Shown here in pieces: positions 54,301-64,000 of a DNA stretch of 64,000 bases; within the stretch, counting starts at the first letter, position 1, and each line of letters opens with the position of its first letter. Location: assembly GCA_020055645.1 (NCBI GenBank), contig CM034550.1, positions 16,939,001-17,003,000 of the forward strand, read 5' to 3'. The stretch is from Tomocerus qinae (lineage: Eukaryota; Arthropoda; Collembola; Entomobryomorpha; Tomoceridae). A program made the translations under genes and the position numbers. The notes below the pieces were generated by a model that saw only the letters and a program-made list of their open reading frames with translations, was not told the DNA's origin and did not search any database.

Positions 54301-57300
54301 GATTTTAAAAAACATTTTCAACTATAAACTTTCCCAGTTTCTATTTTGTGGCTGATTTGTACAATTTCAGACCAAAACCTGATAAATTTAGTTGGGACTC
54401 CGTTGGATTACCAAATCGAGGACAGATATTTGGTTGTCAAATGAGAGAATTTGCTTTATTGAAGCTAAAAGTTATTGATCCGAGTAATCGCACATTTATT
54501 AATACGAATAATAGACATTAATGTATGAAATCACTAATCCTTGTATTCGAAAGTGTAATTACATGACTGATGGTTGACATATTTCCATGTATAGTTGTAC
54601 GGAAAAATGAAAGCACTGTAATGGAAATCATGGAGGAAGCAGATGACGAATTAGACGAGAGCCAGTTTACTGACGACCTCGATGGGTTGTGGAAACGCTT
54701 GAAAAAACTGTCAACATACGTAAATTCTAATATTTTTACCCGAGTTTTAGCTCTTTTTTGTTGCAAACGATAATTTTTATCGAAATTTAAATAAATTATT
54801 TCTTAGATGGGAAAACTGATAGACTTTAATCAAACCAGAGAACCGTTGGAGCAGTTAAAAGCAGCAGAATTCAATTTAGATTCAGACGATGAAGATTTGA
54901 TGACAGATTTAACTCACAATGCAAAGCTAGTGGCAGAGTGCATGCTCACTCCTATAAATGAAGCCCGTTTGGACTGGGCCAAGGATATGAAAACTGCTGT
55001 TTGGGACGATTTTGAAGTCAAAGGCTACAGATTTAAGGTATGATCACTGTTTTTGCTAGAATTTCTAATATAAATTCGGAGATATTAAATAAAAATTTTA
55101 TGTTAAAGGGATTTACTAGCAAAAAAGAAGTCATGAATTATCCACTAAGACATCCTTCTCCAGAATTTTTACAAGTTTTAACTCAAGTTGAGGAAGAGCG
55201 TCGTTTGGAAATCAAAATAGCGGATCTGGATGAAGAAATTCACAAGATCGGATATCAAGCTTCTAAGGATGTCGTGCAAGTTCTTTTCACAAAAACTAAA
55301 CCGAAAACGGGCGCTGATTATATAAAGTTAGAAAGGAAACATTTATTTTATTAACTGTTGATTAGCTAATTGAAAACGTATAATTATACAAGTTTACTGT
55401 ATGATTAGGAGTATCTTTGAAGATATGGACGATGAAGAAGGGAAGGAGCCTAAAAAAGCGACTGTATGGATTGATGAAGATGGCGAAGAAGAAGATGCTG
55501 TTAAGAAAGCGGCAAAAGCGGAAGTTGCAGCAGCGCCAGTTGCACAGGAGGAGAAGGATAAGGATAAAGAAAAGGAAGGAAACCCAGAAGAAGCTTTGGT
55601 AGACGAAGTCACAGAAAAATTGGAGACAACTGCAACTGCTCCAAAAAAGATGCTCACTGCATTTGAGGCGAGATTTGGGGATTTACCAGAAAGATTAAGA
55701 CCATCGGAACATGCTGGAAGTATTATATCGCAACTCTCAACGGCAGCATCATCAATGACCGACTTTAATAGCCAGGTTGTTTCAGCTGCATCTTCAGAGG
55801 GGCTCAGTCCGGATGATTTTGAAACAGATGCGGATGATACTGACGCTGAAACTCAGAGACGGAGTGGCGGTGGAGGCGAAGGAGCAAGGGAAAAAGGAAA
55901 ATCTTTTTCAAAAAAGAAGAAGACGAAAAAGAAGGGTGATGATCCGAAACGAGTCGATGTTGTTTATGCCAAAGATAAAGACAAGCAACCGACCATGAAA
56001 GAATTACTTGGCGATATGAATATTACTCCTCCTGAAGTCAAGAAGGATCGAGAATATGTTGATATTGTTGATGTTCAACCGACTAGTGACGAAGATGACG
56101 AGTATGACCATTTGAGAAAGAGACCAAAGAAAACTGAAGAAGAGAAACAAGCTACCAGAAAGAAAAAGAAAGGAAAAGGCACTTCTGCTCACATAACTGA
56201 TACTGAGGGGTCGGTCGCTGTAGATGGAGAAGAACACAGTGAATCCACAGACACTGATCCCGATGAAGAGATTTTAGAAATCAAAAAATCAGAGTTTGAC
56301 GGAGCTAATGAAAAAGAATTGAAAATGATGAACTGGTTTGATCAAACTTTTAATGGAAGTCTAATTTTCAAGATATTGAAGCCCAACAATCTTCTTTATC
56401 ACCAATTTGAAGTTGCAGGAAGGCATCATCTTTATTTGTTTCATATCCTCATAATTGTTAGTGTAAAAGCCATGTTTTCCCTTCCATAAAATCCTAAAAG
56501 CTTCACAACGAATAATTTATCACATGCTGACTGTTTTTTACTAGGGGGAAATTATTCGTTTGAAGAAATATTTTAACAAAGAGTTCGAGGAAGCGAGAAA
56601 TCTTAAAGCATCTGTTTTGAAAGAGACTAAGAAAAGAAATAAGAGAGTTAGAGAAATCCTGGAATATCTCAACGTTCAATTAGTATTTGGAGATTTGGGG
56701 TGGGACCCTAGAGAGGATTCTGAAAGTTTCTTCACATGCAAGGATCGTGAGGTAATAAATATTACTATCAACGTTCCCGAACAAAACTCTATTTGCTCAA
56801 TGCAAGCTTTTATAATCTTGCATACTATTTGTAGCTAACTGTGAAGAGATGGTATTCAGATGAGGAACTAAAAGCTATGGAGTTAAAAAAGCAACAGGAA
56901 GAGGAAAGAAGAAGATTGAGGGCAACAAGCTTTAGGGAAAAGGCGTTGTATGTCATGATGGACAACAAATTGGTCACTAGACGTGAAGATATGCTTAAAA
57001 AGGACATACCCAAACCGAAGTTTATGGTCAACAAGGAAGAGTGGGAGTATAACTTGGAGGAGTACTTTGAAGCTCAGGAATACTATTCTAAAGTAGAGCA
57101 GTTGGAATCCCAGAGGGCTGAGTTTAGAAAAGAATTAGAAATTGAGTTGCACAAATTGATCAAAGCCAATGTGGTAAGTTAATATGTAATTTTACTACCA
57201 ATGGATGTCATTCATTTAAATACTTATGATATTTTTCAGGAATCTCGAATGAGTGTTGACAGGAGAGCTGAAGAGCTTTTCCTTTTGAAGCAAAAAGTTG

Positions 57301-59153
57301 AGGAAAATATCAGAATGGAAGAAATTCGCCTTTGTCGAATGATGCGACAAGTACTACGACGCTCGACAATGCAGCAAGAAGAAGAGCGGTTAAAGTCAGT
57401 GACCTAAAATTTTATATTAGTATTGATTTTGGCATAAACGAAATGAAGGTATATTTTTCATCATTTGGTAATAATTTTAGTGTTATGCTGAGAAGACTTC
57501 AAGATTCTCTGAAATCAAGTCAAAATTTGGCAGCGCAATTAATTACTCGAGCCGAAAAATTGAATAGTCGTCTAGATTCCATTTCAGAAGTAGAGAAAAC
57601 TCTGGAAAAGGCATTCCGCAGAGATTTGGGAGAAGTAGGAAATTTCTTCGACTTCTTCATGAAATCCTACAAGTAAATTTCTCTTTATTTTCAGTATTTT
57701 TCTGCTTATATAGCAATTGTTAACAAAATTAACAATTATTATGTCTTTTTGTAGAAAACGACCTAAGTTCCCCTCTAAAGGATTTGAAAAGAACCCCGAC
57801 GTGCCTCCGTTGATGCTTCAAGCTTTACAAGCATCAAGTGTCAAAGTATGGGGCAAGGAAAATGGGGAAAATGGAGCTGTGGTTGCCGCAGCTCTAATGG
57901 AACTCGAAGACGCAATGCAAAATCCAATTGGTTGTCCTCGATCATCGTGGGATCGTTTTGTACGGTTGAGAAGAGAAAAACTGGTGTGTGAGTACGAGAC
58001 AAAAACGATTGGGCTGGAGCTGATGAATCTTCATAAAATCCTAGACGAATGTAAAAGACGAGAAGAAGAGTTAGGAAATGCTATTGCGGCCGTTTTAACC
58101 AGCTCTTCTCATGAGAGAGATGTCAAGCTTTACCATTTTCATAATTTCGAGTTTCAAATGTGCTATCCTCAAGGAAGAGTTGAACTACCTCGTTATGATC
58201 GAAGGAGTGACTTTTATAATGCTGCAATTATTAAGCAACAGTTTGTTGAGAAGAGTAATGAAGTCATTAAGGTATAGATATAGAAATAAATATTGACTGT
58301 GCATGTTGCAAATCATGTTTATTTGAAATATATTCTGTCACAGAAAGTGTCTGCTGTGAAACTTGAAGAATTGAACAAGAATATTAAACAGCATTCTGAT
58401 CTACTCCGTGTTGAATGGAAATTTAAAAAGGCAGCATTAAAACATGCCGAAGTTGACAATACGTTTAGGGACATGATGTACATGCGGGTAAATATTTATA
58501 AACTATTTACACTTTATGACGATTTACCTATTTCAGAAATGATTTCATTTGGATTCTTCACAGGTTTCAAAAGAAATTGTCGATTTTCTGCGGAGTAATG
58601 GGGATATCAGAAAAATTCAAGATCATCGAATCAAGCGACTACACAAGCTGCAAACCTTATCCGGAAAGGTAATAATCAAAATATACTTTTCTTTAAGTCG
58701 AATTTGTTTGAATGGGATAATGCAAAACTATTCCTTTTTATTTGTATTTTAGTACCACCAACGGTTTTTGGATGATAAGGCAAAAATGAAACGATTGGTC
58801 CAAGAGAATCAAAATCTGAAAGCGAGACAAAACTCTCATCTCCAAAAGAAAATTACTAAAATGAACTTGGATGCGTGTGAGAAAGTTCTACATTGTGATG
58901 TGTCTGCTCCTGAGGATATTATAAGAGCTCAAAACAAAAGGCATGTCACTTATATTCTAAAATAATTTTGAGTCTGTAGAATGGTAAAATTAACACATGG
59001 ATGATAAAAATTATAAATGTTGTTCCATGTAGGGTCCAACTAATAATGAGGTTGGGAGAGATGATGAGAGTTGTTCATCGGTATGTGCAAGATATTGATG
59101 TCCTGGAACGAGAATTGGCTCGGCAGTGTCATAAAACATTCCCAATATTTTAA
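51375..59153 (+). CDS. CFAP43: CFAP43, axonemal WD-repeat/coiled-coil protein, ~24 exons, ~1,900 aa
   Basis: CFAP43 works with CFAP44 at the tether of the inner dynein arm I1 in motile cilia and sperm flagella. Exon starts and ends: 51375-51451, 51547-51869, 51966-52134, 52218-52455, 52527-52817, 52918-53091, 53178-53346, 53426-53557, 53633-53886, 53981-54270, 54371-~54483, 54595-54719, 54807-55037, 55109-55326, 55409-~56411, 56545-56751, 56835-57173, 57240-57394, 57481-57672, 57755-58271, 58344-58487, 58564-58668, 58753-58940, 59033-59153. The N-terminal half is beta-propeller-like (FVYFSGCHLRYV, FELRAMQFSRREILVVLTGI, FALGTRTGCMVLLDIRD). The C-terminal half is coiled coil with family segments KAAEFNLDSDDEDL, AVWDDFEVKGYRF, WYSDEELKAMELKKQQEE, KDIPKPKFMVNKEEW and LEKAFRRDLGE...YKKRPKFPSKGF. 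Exon 15 carries an acidic, Lys-rich low-complexity insert. Ends of exons 11 and 15 are uncertain. The last intron is GC-AG. CFAP44 is the main alternative. Confidence 0.82.
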
Positions 59154-59245
59154 GTGTCACACAGCAAGCTTGCTACATTGTTCACGTTAAAATGCACATT
59201 TTTTGCAAATAATATGATTATGTTATAGTATGTGAAAATGGAAGA

Positions 59246-59251
59246 AATAAA
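59246..59251 (+). terminator. Polyadenylation signal of CFAP43
   Basis: AATAAA 93 bp after the stop codon, in GGAAGAAATAAACTAG. Confidence 0.65.
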
Positions 59252-59253
59252 CT

Positions 59254-60947
59254 AGTCCTAGTCTACGCTATTCTAGTAAATTACAAATAGAAGTCTAATG
59301 AAGGGATCAATTTAATCAATTTAGCTTAATTTTGAAAGATGCCAGAACAATAATATTCATTGTTTAATATAAAGGATTGCATACGCTTTTAAATATTAAT
59401 GAGTGAATGAAACTTGGGTTGGGAACATAGGAAACAAATTGTTAAAAGCAATAGAACAAGAGAAAATGGGCTAGTATAGGCTAAAAAGACTAGTATTGTT
59501 ACGGAATTTCGTAAAGCTTCCTCACTAACTTTTGCTTGGTTTCATTTTGATAGATAATATCCCAACGCTGTTGGCGTTGGCACTAAATTTACAACTGAAT
59601 GCCAAAAACATCATTTATTAAGACAAAAATTCAAGGAACATTGTTTTAGATCAGTTCGTAATTCTAACAATTTAAGAATAACATTAACATAAAAATAACA
59701 TAAAAATAACAATGGAGAATTTCTAATCAACTATAACAAGTGTGTTATATTATGGTTAAATAAGCTATGCAGTGAACATTGAGCATAAATAATTTGACCG
59801 AAAGAAAACAACGAAGTAGTGCAATAACATAAATAAGATTTTACGCAAAGTCAACAAAATTAATTTAGGTAAATCGTATGCACATTGAAGTTGTCGTACT
59901 TTAACTAGCTAAGCTACATGAAATAGACACAAAATACACTTGAATTGTTAATTAAATGAAAATGAAGAAAACAAATTATTTTTTACGTTTACATAAAAGT
60001 ATGTAGTAAACTAATCGTGTCCCTGTTTCTCCTTGTAATGAATTTTTAAATCTAAACATTTTCTACTACTACCAAATTTTTGATCAATTCGCATTACTAA
60101 TGCTGAATATCTGATCTCTTATTCATACTTTTTAGTAATTCATTATACTAAGATCATCAGGATATAATATTATTAGTTGTTATGTACATAGGTGTCTATC
60201 AAATGTATTCATTTTTACAACATACAGACATAATATTGTGTAGAAAGGGAATTTTCTTCGGACTATTTAATTCTTTTATTACAAGGGTTGAGAATTCAAT
60301 TAGGACAATCTTACTACACAATATGTCGATTTATTAACACAGTTTTTAGTTTACTTGATATTTTTTATAGTATTGATACGGTTCTTTATATAAGATTATC
60401 ATACCGAAAAACGATACGATAAATGCAATATAATCAGTTGAGTACACATTACACTTACACTTAATTTTAAGAAAGTTCAGTTAATTGTAAGCTTTTTGAT
60501 CTGAGCGGTTGGGTCTTCTAAATATAAAATACAAATCTTTATCCACTTTCATAATTGTGTTTAGAGACCTATTTTATGTCATAATTCTATAGGTTTTAGG
60601 TTTTTTAAGTCATGAATTACTTACAACAGTTTTAGTTTGTTTCATAGGAAAAGGAGCGTGGTTCACCATTTTTTTAGTATATTTAATGGTACTAGCCTAC
60701 ATTGCACAGCATTTTGGTTACCTAACCTAAAAATAAAATCGGGTATTTCATTGGTTTGGTTGATCGTTTTTCTGCATTTGCGTGCACAGCATATTTTGTT
60801 TGCTCCCAGATATTGAAGCTGTTGTGTTAACTAATTGTTTTAACTCTATGTACAAACCTACACTTATAATTCAGATACTCAGTATACAATAAATATTAAT
60901 TTTATCATACAATCTGGACAACACACTTCAAAAACTTTCTAAGAGTA
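59254..60947. other. No gene seen
   Basis: About 1.7 kb of AT-rich, apparently single-copy sequence. Neither strand has a frame above 60 codons with recognisable content. May include 3' UTR or regulatory sequence. Confidence 0.5.
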
Positions 60948-62061
60948 CAGGGTGGTCCTAATATAATAGGCGAGTGTTTGACCTCAAATAACTTTTGAAC
61001 GGCTGGATCAATTTTAACAAGATATAGATCATTTTAAAGACAAACGCATTGTGAGTGAACCGTTATAAGGAGATGCATACCAAATATCAGTATCAATGTC
61101 CAAAGTCAGGGAGAAAATATTTTTTGAAAATGTGCGATTTAAACGATTTCTTCTCACTTTAACCGTCAATAACTTATCAAAGGGAACCTTAATCTTAAGA
61201 AGGTGCACATCGTTCGAAAGAGGATGAAATACCTTGTCTTTGCTATAAGTAACATCCATATGGTAGGAGTATTACAGGACCAAATCTTAGAGAGATCACA
61301 AAGAAGGAATTTAAAGGAATTCATTATCCTTCGGTTTCATTTAACTCCTAAATTGACCAATCGGGACAAGCTATTTAAATAACAAACCCGATGACCAAAA
61401 TCCTTTAGAACTGTCCTAAGGGTTTTAAATTATTCGTTCCTTAAGCCTCATGATACGTAAAAGATAAAGATGGAAACAGCTGACCTGACAGATAATTGCA
61501 TGCATCCAATTCCCGGCTCAATTAACCTTTTAAGGTAACATAACTTATTGAGATTTTAGTAATAAGAATGTGTAATCTTAGGTGATTTTGTGCGTAATTC
61601 TAACTCTAATCGGTGGTCGTCGTTGTGTTTCAACTCATTTGATGAGAGTTTGCCAATTTGGGGGTTAAATGAAACCAAAGGATAATGAATTCCTTTGAAT
61701 TCCTTCTTTGTGATCTCTCTAAGATTTGGTCCTGTAATACTCCTACCATATGGATGTTACTTATAGCAAAGACAAGGTATTTCATCCTCTTTCGAATGAT
61801 GTGCACCTTGTTTAGATTAAAGTTCCATTTGATAAGTTATTGACGTTTAAAGTAAGAAGAAATCGTTTAAATTGCACATTTTCAAAAAATATTTTCTCCC
61901 TGACTTTGGACATTGATACTGATATTTGGTATGCATCTCCTTATAGCAGTTCACTCACAATGCGTTTGTCTTTAAAATGATCTATATCTTGTTAAAATTG
62001 ATCCAGCCGTTCAAAAGTTATTTGAGGACAAACACTCGCCTATTATATTAGGACCACCCTG
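60948..62061. mobile_element. Large foldback MITE, 1114 bp, ~400 bp arms, TA duplication
   Basis: The left end CAGGGTGGTCCTAATATAAT and the right end ATTATATTAGGACCACCCTG are flanked by TA (60946-60947 and 62062-62063). The arms stay aligned to about 61350 and 61670 (ATTCATTATCCTTCGGTTTC and its inverse), about 400 bp. The ~310 bp centre is unique. The minus-strand frame at 61029-61259 is a by-product of the arm. Ends and TA target fit a Tc1/mariner-mobilised element. Confidence 0.93.
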
Positions 62062-62063
62062 TA

Positions 62064-62872
62064 TATCTGTATTTACCTGTCTAAATTCTAATTATTTTGT
62101 ATAATAATAATTGGTACTTAACATTTACACATACACGAAACACTGAACAAGAATTTGATGACAGATAATTTTTGATTATCTGACAAAACTGTGCGATTTG
62201 TGTTTGTTCGGTAGGCAATTGATTGAATTTCTTGGATTGATTCATGGTGAATGGTAACCTACATAATAGTGGATATCTATTTCTTAATTTCGTAAGATCG
62301 ATTTACATTTTACCACAAAATGCAACGTATATTTGGCAGCGTAGTATTTTAAATCATGTTTTAACCCTAATCTACCTAATTAACTATAAGTACTTATGTA
62401 TTCGTACCAGCCAATTACAATTAGTACGTATGTTGGTATGTTTAAAGTTATTTTCGCGTTTTATATCGAGGATAGGCTTTAATTGCTTTTCAGATTTAGT
62501 ATTCCTGATTAGAGTAGAGATAGCCTTAACCTTGTAACGTTTTTGAGGGTTTTAAATTCGCTATAAAATACGCAAAGCTAATTTAATGAGGCAAGTATAC
62601 AAACATACAGGTACAATCTAGAGATTTATAAAATTAAGGATATATACACAAGCTATATGTATATATAAAGTATTTTGTAGGTAACAGAGTAGGTACTTCT
62701 AGAGCTATATACGTAGGTAGTACTGATTGGTAGATTTTTGTGAATTAATAAATCTTTTCAAAGTATAAAACTAAATTAGGTCAATTTAATTTCAAGTCCT
62801 CTTACTTGCAATGGGAGATTTTCCAAGCTCAAGACAAGTGCCACCACTCTGGTCTTGAACTTGATCTGAATG
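62064..62872 (-). other. 3' flank of ave, no other gene seen
   Basis: AT-rich sequence downstream of the ave stop codon; probably includes its 3' UTR. The 97-codon plus-strand frame at 62244-62537 is low-complexity hydrophobic and unsupported. Confidence 0.45.
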
Positions 62873-63382
62873 TTATTTACAAGTGACCACTTGGGTTTCT
62901 AAATCACGCAGCTCTAAAATATCCGATTTCAATTTTAGCTTGATTATCTCTCGCCAGATTTCTTGACGATGAGTTTGATTGAGAATACCCATTCGCTCCA
63001 GGGCGGAAGAATTCATTCGAAGCAGTGTCCTCCCATTTACATTATTCTAAACCAATGAATACTTTACTTAGAAAATTGTAAAATGAATACATCAAGAACA
63101 TATGATTATTTGTAAAAAGGAGAAAATTCAGGGGAAATGACAACCTTGTGAAATAAATCCGAATATTTTGCTCCTAAATCTCCACAATGTCGGCCAAACC
63201 ACTGGACAACATCCGGAACTGTCCACAGTGCAGGTGGTCGTGGTCTGGTCGTCCCTCCCTAAAAACATTCTGGATTTTAATTCTCTGTAGCTAAATACAA
63301 GCGAATAATTATTTTGTTTTACTTTAGGCGAGCTCTTGGCATAAGACTCGTCTTTTCCTCCAGGCAGTACTACCATCTTCAT
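62873..63382 (-). CDS. ave: Aveugle (SAM-domain adaptor), 3 coding exons, 115 aa
   Basis: Aveugle is a small SAM-domain protein that binds the CNK scaffold (with KSR) and promotes RAF activation in receptor tyrosine kinase signalling, shown in Drosophila eye development. Coding exons 63323-63382, 63145-63258 and 62873-63046; all junctions are GT-AG in phase 0. The protein starts MKMVVLPGGKDESYAKSSPK, then TTRPRPPALWTVPDVVQWF, RRHC-type GRHCGDLGAKYSDLF, NNVNGRTLLRMNSSALERMG and HRQEIWREIIKLKLKSDILE, and ends RDLETQVVTCK. The LWTVPDV...WF start, the NGRTLLR turn, the ALERMGI helix and the REIIKLKLK...ELRDLE tail match the fly protein throughout. Length is close to the fly's ~106 aa. The first exon is the least certain part: its ATG, donor and phase fit but it is not conserved. 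It lies tail-to-tail with CFAP43, with a 1.1 kb foldback element between them. Confidence 0.88.
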
Positions 63383-64000
63383 TTAGGTGTATATCTTGGG
63401 CTAAACAGCAAGAAAAACTTTAACTATCAACTTTTTCCTATCAGCGGTTACATCAAAATTATTTTTGATTCAAAAATACGAATTTATTTTCTATTGTTTT
63501 AACTTCGTCTGTGTCTACAAGTTGAACTTGCTTGTAAACGAAGTTTTCCCGTTTGGAAAGTTATAAAAATTTTCGCCCGAAAAACTTAAAACTAAAATAC
63601 AAACTATAATTTTATTGTAAGCACAGACTGTTAAAACTTAGAACTTTCACCTATGCACAAAAATGTTCTAAAAATATGTATTATTTCAATTTTTCCTTAC
63701 GTGCCTCTAACATTGTGTTGAAATATTTAATTTAAATATAGATAAGTCGGTTTAAAGGTAAAGTCAGAAAAAGTGGACAATAATTTGTTTACTTACCATA
63801 AAAAGCCGGCTTTGTATTCAGTATACAGCTAGTTTTGTTTAATCATAGACGTTTTTAAGGTCGTTTGTACCCGTCTACAGCAAATCTATCTCGACAGCAA
63901 TTGACAATTCAGCAAATAATGGAAATGCAGATATAAGTACAAAATGTGCGTATTTCATGTAAAATTCATAAATTGTAGTGCATATTATGTGATTAGTGTG
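63383..64000. other. Upstream of ave; no gene seen
   Basis: AT-rich; expected to hold the ave promoter and any 5' UTR exon. No frame with recognisable content. Confidence 0.45.

Noticed and set aside
51375-59153. CFAP44 instead of CFAP43
   Set aside because: The segments EFNLD...CWD/VWDxxxVKG and DIPKPxFM in the coiled-coil half fit my memory of CFAP43 better. Not excluded without a database search.
61029-61259. 76-codon ORF
   Set aside because: Inside one arm of the 1.1 kb foldback; the other arm carries a mutated equivalent.

Overview
This is arthropod nuclear DNA, probably from a hexapod. The genes have short GT-AG introns of roughly 70-100 bp. They include an orthologue of the insect SAM-domain protein Aveugle. 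The transposable elements (BEL/Pao, DD41D Tc1/mariner, an R2-like LINE, DINE-1/Helentron-like units, many foldback MITEs) are typical of arthropods. The sequence is AT-rich. I cannot name the species. About three quarters of the window is repeat, and all recognisable host genes lie in the last 20 kb.

Layout. 1-6966 is a tandem satellite of ~242 bp monomers with two blocks of ~729 bp trimeric higher-order repeat. It ends abruptly in a ~30 bp minisatellite. 7-17 kb is a mosaic of minisatellites, DINE-1/Helentron-like units, an apparently intact DD41D Tc1/mariner element (9314-10613), a large TIR element and a fragment of an R2-like LINE. 17.3-22.0 kb looks like a three-level nest: a reversed Helentron-like unit, interrupted by a TIR transposon with AATT target duplications, which is itself interrupted by two more Helentron-like units. 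22-33 kb holds MITEs, foldbacks and a second, simpler copy of the AATT transposon. 33288-40532 is a complete BEL/Pao LTR retrotransposon with one open 1973-codon gag-pol frame, two 512 bp LTRs with no difference I could see, and a CTCGG target duplication. 40.6-43.3 kb holds two more foldbacks and a ~62 bp minisatellite.

Host genes. (1) 44239-48698, minus: a CUL1-like cullin of 11 exons and 577 aa. It keeps the C-terminal half (RBX-binding cullin homology, neddylation lysine, winged-helix end) but lacks the SKP1-binding N-terminus. (2) 49047-50433, plus: a 403-aa protein with a C-terminal Hsp20/alpha-crystallin-like domain, head-to-head with the cullin across 348 bp. (3) 51375-59153, plus: CFAP43, a WD-repeat plus coiled-coil axonemal protein, about 24 exons and ~1,900 aa. 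(4) 62873-63382, minus: aveugle (ave), 3 coding exons and 115 aa, a receptor tyrosine kinase/RAF pathway scaffold. They show no common pathway.

Exon structures were built by hand from splice sites, reading phase and remembered family patterns. They need RNA or homology confirmation.
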